Shown here piece by piece: positions 24,974 to 33,739 of a stretch of DNA of 64,000 nt (the stretch's first letter is position 1; each line of letters starts with the position of its first letter). The stretch lies in contig NZ_JAMZEC010000001.1 in the NCBI RefSeq assembly GCF_024172185.1, positions 9,027,001-9,091,000 on the forward strand, written 5' to 3'. The stretch is from Nonomuraea roseoviolacea subsp. carminata (GTDB taxonomy: Bacteria; Actinomycetota; Actinomycetes; Streptosporangiales; Streptosporangiaceae). A model generated the notes under the pieces. That model saw nothing but the letters and a program-made list of their open reading frames with translations, was not told the DNA's origin and did not search any database. Position numbers and translations under genes: made by a program.

Positions 24974-26580
24974 GCCTGCACATGACCGAGATCGTCATCT
25001 TCACCGTGCTGTTCGTGGCGGTCAGCGGTATGGGCTTCGTCGCCGCGCGCTGGCGCCGCCCCACGGACCTGGCCAGCCTGCACGAGTGGGGGCTGGGCGG
25101 GCGCAACTTCGGCTCGTGGATCACGTGGTTCCTCATCGGCGGCGACCTGTACACCGCCTACACGTTCGTGGCCGTGCCGGCGCTGCTGTTCGGCGCGGGC
25201 GCGGCCGGGTTCTTCGCCGTGCCGTACACGGTGATCACCTACCCGATCGTGTTCCTCGTCATGATCCGGCTGTGGTCGGTGTCGCACGTGCACCGGCTGG
25301 TCACCCCGGCCGACTTCGTGCGCGCGCGCTTCGGCTCGCCCACGCTGGCCCTGCTGGTGGCGATCACCGGCATCGTGGCGACCATGCCGTACATCGCGCT
25401 GCAGCTCATCGGCATCGAGGCCGTGCTGAAGACGATGGGCGTGGCGGGCAGCGGGCTCCTCAGCGACCTGCCGCTGATCGTGGCGTTCGTGATCCTGGCC
25501 GCCTACACCTACCGGTCGGGGCTGCGCGCGCCGGCGCTCATCGCGTTCGTCAAGGACATCCTCATCTACCTCGTCATCCTGGTGGCGATCATCTACATCC
25601 CGGCTCGGCTGGGCGGCTGGGGCGCCGTCTTCGACGGCGCCCAGGCCAAGTTCGCGGCCACGCCGGCGCCGAACGACGGCATCCTGCTCAACGCCAACAA
25701 CCAGCTCCAGTACGTGACGCTCGCGCTGGGCTCGGCGCTGGCGCTGTTCCTCTACCCGCACAGCGTCACCGGGGTGCTGGCCTCCAGGAACCGGGACGTG
25801 ATCAAGCGCAACATGTCGGCGCTGCCCGCCTACAGCCTGCTGCTGGCACTCATCGCGCTGCTCGGCTACATGGCGATCAGCGCGGGCGTCAAGCCGATCG
25901 GCAAGGACGTCAACACGGTGGTGCCGCAGCTGTTCGACCAGATGTTCCCCGACTGGTTCGCGGGGATCGCGTTCGCGGCGGTCGGCATCGGCGCGCTGGT
26001 GCCCGCGGCCATCATGTCGATCGCGGCGGCCAACCTGTTCACCCGCAACATCTACCGCGAGTACGTCAACCGCACGCCGACCGACGCCCAGGAGGCGAAC
26101 GTCAGCAAGGTCACCTCGCTCGTCGTGAAGATCGGCGCGGTGCTGTTCATCCTGCTCATCGACCCGCAGTTCTCGATCGACCTGCAGCTCATCGGCGGCG
26201 TGATGATCCTGCAGACGCTGCCGTCGGTGGCGCTCGGGCTGTTCACGCGGTGGTTCCACCGGGCCGGCCTGATCGCCGGCTGGGCCGCCGGGATGGGCGG
26301 CGGGCTGCTGATGCTCTACGGCATCACCAACCCGGCGACCAACCACGCGCACTTCGGCGGCTCGGCGTTCCCGCTGGCCAACCTGGGCCTCGACACGAAG
26401 ATCACCGTTTACGCGGGCTTCCTGGCGCTGCTGCTCAACCTGCTCGTGGCGGTGATCGGCACGCTGGTCGCGCGGGCGGCCAAGGCCCCGGACGGGGCGG
26501 ACGCGACCCGGCCCGGCGACTACACGGCCGACGAGGGTGACCCGCGGGTCAGGGACGTCGACCTCAGCGGGGCCACCTGA
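24970..26580 (+). CDS. sodium:solute symporter family permease, copy 1
   Basis: The 536-aa secondary transporter of the SSS family has about 13 hydrophobic segments. Diagnostic stretches are LGGRNFGSWITWFLIGGDLYTAYTF near residues 38-62, FVRARFGSPTLALLVAITGIVATMPYIALQLIG in helices 4-5 and ALVPAAIMSIAAANLFTRNIYREY later. Relatives take up monocarboxylates or acetate with sodium or protons, so an organic-acid substrate is inferred. It is coupled to the preceding DUF3311 gene and duplicated just downstream. The last ~30 residues are a charged cytoplasmic tail. Confidence 0.9.
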   Translation: MSLHMTEIVIFTVLFVAVSGMGFVAARWRRPTDLASLHEWGLGGRNFGSWITWFLIGGDLYTAYTFVAVPALLFGAGAAGFFAVPYTVITYPIVFLVMIRLWSVSHVHRLVTPADFVRARFGSPTLALLVAITGIVATMPYIALQLIGIEAVLKTMGVAGSGLLSDLPLIVAFVILAAYTYRSGLRAPALIAFVKDILIYLVILVAIIYIPARLGGWGAVFDGAQAKFAATPAPNDGILLNANNQLQYVTLALGSALALFLYPHSVTGVLASRNRDVIKRNMSALPAYSLLLALIALLGYMAISAGVKPIGKDVNTVVPQLFDQMFPDWFAGIAFAAVGIGALVPAAIMSIAAANLFTRNIYREYVNRTPTDAQEANVSKVTSLVVKIGAVLFILLIDPQFSIDLQLIGGVMILQTLPSVALGLFTRWFHRAGLIAGWAAGMGGGLLMLYGITNPATNHAHFGGSAFPLANLGLDTKITVYAGFLALLLNLLVAVIGTLVARAAKAPDGADATRPGDYTADEGDPRVRDVDLSGAT

Positions 26581-26754
26581 CGTCTCACATACCGGGACGC
26601 TCGGCCATTATTTAGGCCAAACCGTAATCCTTGTGACATTGGGCTTAATATCCCCGTTAGCTAATCTCCTGCCGTTGACCATTGAGTCAGGAGCCGGTCA
26701 GAGAGGCCGGCTCCTGCATCCGTTCACGCGGATACGGATTGACGGAGGGGTCGA
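26581..26754. promoter_or_regulatory. AT-richer leader with a perfect 10-bp-stem hairpin before copy 2
   Basis: Between the two transporter pairs the sequence drops in GC and contains TAATAT at 26646-26651, a possible -10. An exact inverted repeat follows: CAGGAGCCGG (26688-26697), nine loop bases, CCGGCTCCTG (26707-26716). No U tract follows, so it is more likely a structured 5' leader or a terminator of copy 1 than a classical attenuator. Copy 2 therefore probably has its own control. Confidence 0.45.
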
Positions 26755-26964
26755 GTGACAACCCGGGAACCCGGGCAGACACGCAGCGACCGCAGCCCGT
26801 GGAACTGGCTGCTCGTCCTGCCCATCGTGCTGCCCCTGCTGACATTCCTGTTCAACGCCGACGAGCCCCGGCTGCTCGGCTTCCCGCTGTTCTACTGGCT
26901 GCAGATCGCCTTCATCGCCGTCGGCGTCGCCTGCACCACCATCGTCTACAGGATGACGCGATGA
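26755..26964 (+). CDS. DUF3311 small membrane protein, copy 2
   Basis: The 69-aa paralogue of the protein at 24770 is nearly identical over the two helices and central loop (NADEPRLLGFPLFYWLQIA) but has a different N-terminus (TTREPGQTRSDRSPWNW). The GTG at 26755 has a GGAGGGG ribosome site. It overlaps the second symporter start as ATGA, exactly repeating the gene arrangement of copy 1. Confidence 0.88.
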   Translation: MTTREPGQTRSDRSPWNWLLVLPIVLPLLTFLFNADEPRLLGFPLFYWLQIAFIAVGVACTTIVYRMTR

Positions 26965-28556
26965 ACGGGCACACGACCGAGCTGGTCATCTTCACGCTGC
27001 TCTTCCTCGTCGTCAGCGGCATGGGCTTCGTCGCGGCCCGCTGGCGGCGGCCCAAGGACATCGCGAGCCTGCACGAGTGGGGCCTCGGCGGCCGCAACTT
27101 CGGCTCGTGGATCACCTGGTTCCTCGTCGGCGGCGACCTCTACACGGCCTACACGTTCGTGGCCGTGCCGGCGCTGGTGTTCGGGGCGGGCGCGCTCGGC
27201 TTCTACGCGCTGCCGTACACGGTGGTCGTCTACCCGCTGGTGTTCCTGGTGCTGGCCCGCATGTGGTCGGTGTCGCACGTCCACGGGTTCGTCACGCCGG
27301 CCGACTTCGTCCGGGCCCGCTTCGGCTCGCCGACGCTCGCGCTGGTCATCGCCCTGACCGGGCTGGTGGCGACCATGCCGTACATCGCGCTCCAGCTCGT
27401 CGGCATCGAGGCCGTGCTCAAGGCCATGGGCATCACCGGCCACCTGCCGATCATCATCGCGTTCGCCATCCTGGCCGCGTACACCTACCAGTCGGGCCTG
27501 CGCGCGCCCGCGCTGATCGCGTTCGTCAAGGACACGCTCATCTACATCGTGATCCTCGCCGCGGTCATCTACATCCCGGCCAAGCTGGGCGGCTGGGGCT
27601 CGATCTTCGACGCGGCCAAGGCCAAGTTCGACGCCACCCCGGCCCCGGCCGACGGCATCACGCTCAACGCGGCCAACCAGCTCCAGTACGTGACGCTCGC
27701 CTTCGGCTCGGCGCTGGCCCTGTTCCTCTACCCGCACAGCCTCACCGGCGTGCTCGCCTCGAAGAACCGGGGCGTGATCAAGCGGAACATGGCGGCCCTG
27801 CCCGCCTACAGCTTCCTGCTCGGCCTCATCGCCCTGCTCGGCTTCATGGCCATCGCCGCGGGCACCAAGCCCGTCGGCACCGACGGCAACACGATCATCC
27901 CCCGGCTGTTCGACCAGATGTTCCCCGACTGGTTCACCGGCGTCGCGTACGCCGCCGTGGGCATCGGCGCGCTGGTGCCGGCGGCGATCATGTCGATCGC
28001 GGCGGCCAACCTGTTCACCCGCAACATCTACCGGGAGTACATCAACAAGCAGGCCACCGACGCCCAGGAGGCCAAGGTGTCCAAGCTGGTGTCGCTGGTC
28101 GTCAAGGTCGGCGCGGTGCTGTGCATCCTGCTGCTCGACCCGCAGTTCTCCATCGACCTGCAGCTCATCGGCGGCGTGATCATCCTGCAGACGCTGCCGT
28201 CGGTGGGGCTCGGCCTCTACACGCGCTGGTTCCACCGCGGCGGCCTCATCGCCGGCTGGGCGGCGGGCATGGCGGCCGGCATGTGGATGCTGTACCTCAT
28301 CCCCAACCCGGCCAAGGGCAAGGCCCACTTCGGCGGTTCGGCGTTCGCGCTGAAGAACCTGGGCCTCGACACCCCCATCACCATGTACGTGGGCTTCCTC
28401 GCCCTCGCGGTCAACCTGGTGGTCGCCGTGCTGGCCACCCTCGCCTTCCGGGCGGCCAAGGTGGCCGAGGGCGAGGACGCCACGTCGCGCGAGGACTACT
28501 TCGCCGACGAGGGCGACCCCAAGGTCAAGGACCTCGACCTGTCGGCCGCGCACTGA
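26961..28556 (+). CDS. sodium:solute symporter family permease, copy 2
   Basis: The 531-aa paralogue of the preceding symporter is similar along its whole length, roughly four residues in five the same by eye. The helix 2-3 block, FVRARFGSPTLAL, and the Ala-rich ALVPAAIMSIAAANLF segment are all retained. The start ATG at 26961 is fixed by overlap with the DUF3311 stop. Differences concentrate in the helix 5-6 loop, where copy 2 is shorter by about five residues, and at the C-terminus. A tandem duplication with possible substrate or expression divergence is the simplest reading. Confidence 0.9.
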   Translation: MNGHTTELVIFTLLFLVVSGMGFVAARWRRPKDIASLHEWGLGGRNFGSWITWFLVGGDLYTAYTFVAVPALVFGAGALGFYALPYTVVVYPLVFLVLARMWSVSHVHGFVTPADFVRARFGSPTLALVIALTGLVATMPYIALQLVGIEAVLKAMGITGHLPIIIAFAILAAYTYQSGLRAPALIAFVKDTLIYIVILAAVIYIPAKLGGWGSIFDAAKAKFDATPAPADGITLNAANQLQYVTLAFGSALALFLYPHSLTGVLASKNRGVIKRNMAALPAYSFLLGLIALLGFMAIAAGTKPVGTDGNTIIPRLFDQMFPDWFTGVAYAAVGIGALVPAAIMSIAAANLFTRNIYREYINKQATDAQEAKVSKLVSLVVKVGAVLCILLLDPQFSIDLQLIGGVIILQTLPSVGLGLYTRWFHRGGLIAGWAAGMAAGMWMLYLIPNPAKGKAHFGGSAFALKNLGLDTPITMYVGFLALAVNLVVAVLATLAFRAAKVAEGEDATSREDYFADEGDPKVKDLDLSAAH

Positions 28557-28569
28557 CCCCTCCCGCCCA

Positions 28570-28603
28570 AGAGGCCCGTCTCCCCCCGTGGAGGCGGGCC
28601 TCT
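28570..28603 (+). terminator. hairpin terminator after the second symporter
   Basis: AGAGGCCCG (28570-28578) pairs with CGGGCCTCT (28595-28603), extended inside by CTCC/GGAG with one-base bulges. It lies 14 nt after the symporter stop. No U tract follows, as often in high-GC actinobacteria. Confidence 0.6.
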
Positions 28604-28680
28604 CACGTACCCGAAGCCTGGCTCCCGGGGCCGGGGAAAACCCGTTGCGCACGCCCGCGCACGGACCGCAGGCTGGAGCG

Positions 28681-29400
28681 GTGGCCATCCTGGAGGCGAC
28701 GCGCCTGGCGAAGCGGTTCGGGCCGGTGACGGCCGTCCACGACGTGAGCATCACCGTGGCCGAGGGCGAGGTGGCCGCGCTGCTCGGCCCCAACGGCGCG
28801 GGCAAGTCCACCACCCTGCACATGCTGCTCGGGCTCATCACGCCCGACGCGGGCACGATCACCCTGTTCGGCATGGAGCTGGCCCGGCACCGCGTCGAGG
28901 CGCTGAGCCGGGTCAACTTCGCCGCCAGCTACGTCGACCTGCCCGGGCCGCTGCTGGTGCAGGAGGTCATCGACGTCTTCGCCCGCTTCTACGCCGTGCG
29001 CCGGCCGAAGGAGCGGGTGGCCGAGATGATCGAGCTGCTGGAGCTCGGGCCGCTGCGCCGGCGGCGGCTGATGGACCTGTCGTCGGGGCAGCGCACCCGC
29101 GTCCAGCTCGCCAAGGCGCTGGTCAACGCGCCCCGGCTGCTCGTCCTCGACGAGCCGACGGCCAACCTCGACCCCTACGCGGGCGACCGGATCCGCGGCC
29201 TGCTGTCGCGGGTGGCCCGCGAGAGCGGCGCCGCGATGCTCATCACCTCCCACAACATGCGCGAGGTCGAGCGGATGTGCGACCGCGTCCACTTCATGGC
29301 CGAGGGCCGGATCGTGGCCGCCGGCAGCGCCGCCGAGCTGGCCGGCCACTACGGGGCCGAGGACCTGGAAGAGGTGTTCCTGAAGGTGGCACGCGGATGA
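28681..29400 (+). CDS. ABC transporter ATP-binding protein (ABC-2 type exporter)
   Basis: The 239-aa nucleotide-binding subunit has Walker A GPNGAGKST (36-44), signature LSSGQRTRVQLAKAL and Walker B LLVLDEPTANLDP, and the H-loop in LITSHNM. The start is the GTG at 28681, where the conserved ILEATRLAKRFG opening begins; upstream in-frame codons run through the terminator region and look non-coding. It overlaps the permease start as ATGA. The cargo (drug, polysaccharide or lipid) is unknown. Confidence 0.9.
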   Translation: MAILEATRLAKRFGPVTAVHDVSITVAEGEVAALLGPNGAGKSTTLHMLLGLITPDAGTITLFGMELARHRVEALSRVNFAASYVDLPGPLLVQEVIDVFARFYAVRRPKERVAEMIELLELGPLRRRRLMDLSSGQRTRVQLAKALVNAPRLLVLDEPTANLDPYAGDRIRGLLSRVARESGAAMLITSHNMREVERMCDRVHFMAEGRIVAAGSAAELAGHYGAEDLEEVFLKVARG

Positions 29401-30236
29401 CGTCACTCCCCCTCCCTCATGACATGACCCTGGCGCCGCTGAGCTTCGCCGCCCGGCGCAGCCGCGTCCTCGGCGTGGTGCGGCGCGACTTCGCCGCGCT
29501 GCGCCGCAGCCCGATCCGCATCTTCGAGATCCTCTTCTGGCCGACGGTCGAGCTGCTGCTGTGGGGGTTCGTCACGCTGTTCCTGCGGACGCAGCGGGTG
29601 CCGTTCGTGGTGGCGTTCCTGCTCGGCGCGGTGCTGCTCTGGCAGGTGCTGCAGAAGGCCAGCAACGAGATCTCCATCGCCTTCCTTGAGGACATCTGGT
29701 CGCGCAACCTGCTCAACGTGCAGGTCAGCCCGCTGTCCAGCACCGAGTACCTCGTCGGGCTGGTGCTGTTCTCGCTGGGCAAGGTGGTCTTCGCGGTCGC
29801 GGTGATGGCCGGGCTGGCCTACGCGCTCTACGGGTTCGGGGTGACGAGCCTCGGGGTGGGGCTGGTGCCGTTCATGGGGGTGCTGCTCCTGCTCGGCTGG
29901 TCGCTCGGGCTGGTCGGCATCGCCGCCGTGCTCCGCTTCGGCGAGAACGCGCAGGTCATCGCGTGGTCGCTGGTGTTCGTGGTGCAGCCGCTGGCCGGCA
30001 TCTTCTACCCGGTGTCGGTGCTGCCCGCGCCGCTCCAGGCGGTGTCGTGGTTCCTGCCCGCCTCGCACGTCTTCGAGGGGATGCGCACGGTGATGGCGGG
30101 CGGGGCCGTGCCCTGGGACCGGCTGGCGTGGGCGGGCGCGCTCGACGTCGTCTACCTGGGGCTCACGCTGGGGCTGTACGCGTGGGCGCTCGGCTACGCC
30201 CGCCGGCACGGCAAACTGTCCCGCTTCGGCGACTGA
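29397..30236 (+). CDS. ABC-2 type permease subunit
   Basis: The 279-aa membrane subunit has six hydrophobic segments preceded by the amphipathic VVRRDFAALRRSPIRIFEILFWPTVELL. The family-like SWFLPASHVFEGMR comes near the end of the fifth loop. It partners the ATPase encoded immediately upstream (ATGA overlap), forming an exporter of ABC-2 layout. Its last 43 bp overlap the 3' end of a convergent small membrane-protein gene. Confidence 0.88.
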   Translation: MTSLPLPHDMTLAPLSFAARRSRVLGVVRRDFAALRRSPIRIFEILFWPTVELLLWGFVTLFLRTQRVPFVVAFLLGAVLLWQVLQKASNEISIAFLEDIWSRNLLNVQVSPLSSTEYLVGLVLFSLGKVVFAVAVMAGLAYALYGFGVTSLGVGLVPFMGVLLLLGWSLGLVGIAAVLRFGENAQVIAWSLVFVVQPLAGIFYPVSVLPAPLQAVSWFLPASHVFEGMRTVMAGGAVPWDRLAWAGALDVVYLGLTLGLYAWALGYARRHGKLSRFGD

Positions 30237-30649
30237 TCCACCGGCCGCCCGCCGCCGGGACGGCGCAGGGGGACGGCGGAGGCCACCAGGAGGAGGCCGA
30301 GCAGCGCGTACAGGCCCGTCGCCCCCGCCAGGGCGCCCGGCGGCTCGCCCGCGGGCGGCAGGAGGCGGGGCAGCCGCCCGGCCAGCTCCACCGCGAGGTC
30401 CAGCCGCAGCGCGAACAGCGCCCCCACGGCGGCCAGCGGCGCCCCGCAGGCGAGCGCCGCCGGGCGCGACAGCCCGCGCAGCAGCGCGGCGAGCGCCGCC
30501 ACGGCGGCGAGCAGCCCGAGCCCGGCGGGCCCCGGGGCGAACGACGTGTAGGCGTCGCGCAGGGCGCGGGCCCCCGCCTCGGTCAGGTAGTACACGACCG
30601 GCAGGGCGGCCAGCCCCGCCACGGTCCCGATCACTCGACGCAGCGGCAC
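30194..30649 (-). CDS. small membrane protein of unknown function
   Basis: The 151-aa product begins at GTG 30649 with four hydrophobic stretches (residues ~6-24, 42-58, 64-82 and 108-125) and a basic, Pro-rich C-terminus. I do not recognise the family. Its final 43 bp overlap the convergent ABC permease, so the last residues may be less constrained. Conservation in relatives would be needed to be sure it is real; codon use and hydrophobic pattern favour it. Confidence 0.55.
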   Translation of the reverse strand: MPLRRVIGTVAGLAALPVVYYLTEAGARALRDAYTSFAPGPAGLGLLAAVAALAALLRGLSRPAALACGAPLAAVGALFALRLDLAVELAGRLPRLLPPAGEPPGALAGATGLYALLGLLLVASAVPLRRPGGGRPVDQSPKRDSLPCRRA

Positions 30650-30716
30650 GTCACCATGGTCGCGCGCCGGGGCCCCGGCGCGAAGCCGTTCGGCGGTTCG
30701 TGGCGGTTGGTCCCGA

Positions 30717-31931
30717 TCACATCAGGAAGAGCTCGACGACGGGCACCAGGACGTCGGGGCGGCGCACCGGCAGCTCCAGCGTGAGCGTTCCCGGCTCCTG
30801 GCCGCCCATCCGGGTGTTCTGGGCCTCCTGGTCCGGGTCGGTCCTGACGAACCTGATCTCCGAGGCGTCGTTGAGCAACTGCGCGTAGCGCACCTTGCCC
30901 GCCAGCCCCGGCAGGTGCACGTGGCGCAGCGGCCAGCTGAACAGGTGCAGGTAGAGCCGGTCACCGCGGCGGGTGTAGCGGCAGTCGGCGGGAGCGGCGT
31001 ACTCGGCCGGGCCGCATCCGCGGACGGAGCGCTCGTGCAGCTCCATCCAGCCGCCGATCTCGGCCAGCAACGCGGTGGCGTGCGGGTCGATGCGCCCGCG
31101 CCCGTCAGGACCGACGTTGAGCAGCAGGTTGCCGCCCTTGGACACCCCGTCGACCAGCATCCTCACCAGCAGGTCGGCGCTCTTGTAGTCGAGGTTGTCG
31201 CGGTCGTAGCCCCAGCTTCCGTTCAGCGTCTGGCAGGCCTCCCACAGGCCGGGCATGGGCGCGGAGGGCTGGTACTGCTCGGGGGTGACGAAGTCGCCGG
31301 GAATGCCGAGGCGGTCGTTGACGAGGATGTCAGGTTGCAGGTCGCGCACCATCGCCAGCAGTTCCTTCGAGCCCCAGTCCTCGGGGCCCTTTCCGCCCCA
31401 CCATTCGCTCCGGCCGGCGTAGGAGAAGTCGAAGAAGAGATAGTCGATCGTCCCATAACGCGTCAGGAGTTCCCTGACCTGGCCGTGCAGGTATCGCCGG
31501 TACACCGCGATGTCGCGTTCGCCGGGAGGGCGGGCGTCACGGAGGGGATGGGTTCCGTCCACGGGGAATTCCGGGTGGTGCCAGTCGATCAGCGAATGGT
31601 AGAAACCGACCCTCAACCCCTCGGCGCGGCACGCCGCGACGAACGGTTCGACCAGGTCACGGCGGGCCTTGTAGTCCGTCAGCTCGCTGTCCCACAGGCA
31701 GAATCCGTCGTGGTGCTTGGTGGTCAGCACGGCGTAGCGCATGCCCGCCGCTTTCGCGGTCCGCGCCCACGCGGCGGGGTCGTACAGGTCCGGCGAGAAA
31801 TGGTCGACATAGGGCTGGTATTGGGCGTCGGTCAGTTTCTCGCGCGTCTTCACCCACTCGTGCCGGGCCGCCAGCGAGTACGGACCCCAATGCACGAACA
31901 TGCCGAAACGATCATTGACGAACCAGTTCAT
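30717..31931 (-). CDS. GH29 alpha-L-fucosidase family protein
   Basis: The 404-aa TIM-barrel glycosidase has MFVHWGPYSL at the N-terminus, the substrate-binding TKHHDGFCLW (71-80) and probable nucleophile D168 in IDYLFFDFSY. GNLLLNVGPDGRG is another family landmark. No signal peptide is present, so it should act on imported oligosaccharides. It starts 6 nt after the second sugar-permease gene with an AAGGG ribosome site. It is the last gene of the ABC operon, which suggests the transporter brings in its substrate. Fucose specificity is inferred from the family. Confidence 0.88.
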   Translation of the reverse strand: MNWFVNDRFGMFVHWGPYSLAARHEWVKTREKLTDAQYQPYVDHFSPDLYDPAAWARTAKAAGMRYAVLTTKHHDGFCLWDSELTDYKARRDLVEPFVAACRAEGLRVGFYHSLIDWHHPEFPVDGTHPLRDARPPGERDIAVYRRYLHGQVRELLTRYGTIDYLFFDFSYAGRSEWWGGKGPEDWGSKELLAMVRDLQPDILVNDRLGIPGDFVTPEQYQPSAPMPGLWEACQTLNGSWGYDRDNLDYKSADLLVRMLVDGVSKGGNLLLNVGPDGRGRIDPHATALLAEIGGWMELHERSVRGCGPAEYAAPADCRYTRRGDRLYLHLFSWPLRHVHLPGLAGKVRYAQLLNDASEIRFVRTDPDQEAQNTRMGGQEPGTLTLELPVRRPDVLVPVVELFLM

Positions 31932-31937
31932 GAGCCA

Positions 31938-32804
31938 TCATCCCTTGAGGGCGCCGGACGACAATCCGTGCACGAACGAGCGCTGGAAGAACAGGAACAC
32001 GATCACCGACGGCAGCAGCGCCAGCAGCGAGGCCGCCATCACCACACCGGGCGTGACCATCGGGTCGATCCGCAGCGTGCGCAGGGCCAGCGGCAGCGTG
32101 TAGGTCGAGGAGTCGCCGGCCACCAGCATCGGCAGCAGGTACTGGTCCCAGATCATGGTGAACCCGAACACCCCGATGACGCCCAGCGCCGGACGGCACA
32201 TCGGCAGGATGATCTGGGCGAAGATCCGCAGCTCTCCCGCGCCGTCGATCCGCGCCGCCTCCTCCAGCTCGCGCGGCACGTCCCGCATGAACTCCGTCAT
32301 GACCAGGATGGAGAACGCCCACGCGCCCACCGGCACGATGATCCCGGCCAGCGTGCCGATCAGGTTGATGTGCAGCACCGGCAGGTCGGACAGGATCAGC
32401 GACAGCGGGATCGCGAGGATCTCCTCCGGCAGCATGAGCGTGGCCAGGATCGCCACGAACACGATCGTCATGAACGGGAAGCGCTTGCGGGCCAGCGCGT
32501 AGGAGGCCAGCGTCGAGACGACCACCTGCAGCAGCAGCCCGAACCCGACCACGAAGAAGGAGTTCAGCAGGTACTTCAGCACCCCGTGGTCGACGGCGAC
32601 CGCGAAGTTGTCCAGCGTCGGGCTGGAGGGCACGACGCTGAGCTGCGTCGGATCGGAGACGTGGTTGAAGGCGCTGACGAGCAGCGCCAGCAGCGGCCCG
32701 GCGAACACCACCAGGACGATCGCGTGGACGACGGCTCTGAGCAGCCGCGCCTGCGGCGACCTGCTCTCCTTGAGCCCGAGTGCGGTCTCGCTGGCCGCGC
32801 TCAT
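31938..32804 (-). CDS. carbohydrate ABC transporter permease (MalG-like)
   Basis: The 288-aa inner-membrane subunit has six helices and the EAA coupling loop EEAARIDGAGELRIFAQIILP, the docking site for a shared MsmK-type ATPase. No ATPase gene is in this operon, which is usual for CUT1 sugar importers. The ATG at 32804 overlaps the stop of the MalF-like gene. Confidence 0.92.
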   Translation of the reverse strand: MSAASETALGLKESRSPQARLLRAVVHAIVLVVFAGPLLALLVSAFNHVSDPTQLSVVPSSPTLDNFAVAVDHGVLKYLLNSFFVVGFGLLLQVVVSTLASYALARKRFPFMTIVFVAILATLMLPEEILAIPLSLILSDLPVLHINLIGTLAGIIVPVGAWAFSILVMTEFMRDVPRELEEAARIDGAGELRIFAQIILPMCRPALGVIGVFGFTMIWDQYLLPMLVAGDSSTYTLPLALRTLRIDPMVTPGVVMAASLLALLPSVIVFLFFQRSFVHGLSSGALKG

Positions 32805-33739
32805 TCCCTCTCCCTCCGTCTGAGGACGGACACGACGACGGTCAGCAGCAGCGTGGCCAGGAACAGCAGCACCGCGCCCGCGGAGGCCACGCCCAGCCGG
32901 TTCTGCTCCAGGCCCAGCTTGGTGATCAAGGTCATGACCACCTCGGTCGAGCCGTTCGGCCCGCCGTTGGTCAGCAGGTAGACCTCGGTGAAGACACGCA
33001 GGCCGCGGATGGCCGCCAGGATGAACAGGATCGAGAACACCGAGCGCAGCCCCGGCAGCGTCACGTGCAGCAGCCGCCGCCACCGGGACGCGCCGTCGAC
33101 GAACGCGGCCTCGTACAGGTCCCTGTTCACCCCGGCCAGCCCGGCCAGGAAGATCATCATGTCGTACGGCGCGCCCCGCCAGATCCCGGTGACGATGACC
33201 GAGGCCATCGAGGTGTGCGGGTCGTTGATGAAGCCCGACGGTCCGAGCCCGACCAGGCCGAGCAGGGAGTTCAGCATGCCGTCGCCGGTCGGGTGGTACA
33301 TGATCCGCCACAGCTCGGCGATGACCGCCATCGGCACCACGACCGGCAGGAACGCCGCCGACCTGATGAAGCTCAGCCCGCGGCTGCGCCCCTCCATCAG
33401 CAGCGCGAGCACCAGCCCGAGCACCATCGAGCCGGCCGTCTGGCACACCGCGAGCAGGACGGTGTGCCAGGCGGCCTGCTGGAAGCCGTCGGAGGTGACG
33501 ACCTTGACGTAGTTGTCCTGGCCCACCCACTGGTTGCCGAGGAAGGGCTGCACGTTCTGGAAGGACATCACCAGGGCGTTGCCCATGGGGATGAACTTGA
33601 AGTACAGGAACAGGATGAGCGCGGGGGCCAGGAACAGCCACGGAACGACCCACGACCCGCTCCGCCCGCCCCGACCGCCCCGCCGGTTCACGCGCTCCTG
33701 CCTGGCCGGAGCGGCCGGTTCGACCTCCACCGCCGTCAT
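32801..33739 (-). CDS. carbohydrate ABC transporter permease (MalF-like)
   Basis: The 312-aa subunit has six transmembrane helices and the EAA-loop variant YEAAFVDGASRWRRLLHVTLP. A basic N-terminal cytoplasmic segment precedes helix 1. The start at ATG 33739 overlaps the binding-protein stop (ATGA), and its own stop overlaps the next permease start. This tight coupling is typical of a lipoprotein-permease-permease importer. Confidence 0.92.
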   Translation of the reverse strand: MTAVEVEPAAPARQERVNRRGGRGGRSGSWVVPWLFLAPALILFLYFKFIPMGNALVMSFQNVQPFLGNQWVGQDNYVKVVTSDGFQQAAWHTVLLAVCQTAGSMVLGLVLALLMEGRSRGLSFIRSAAFLPVVVPMAVIAELWRIMYHPTGDGMLNSLLGLVGLGPSGFINDPHTSMASVIVTGIWRGAPYDMMIFLAGLAGVNRDLYEAAFVDGASRWRRLLHVTLPGLRSVFSILFILAAIRGLRVFTEVYLLTNGGPNGSTEVVMTLITKLGLEQNRLGVASAGAVLLFLATLLLTVVVSVLRRRERE

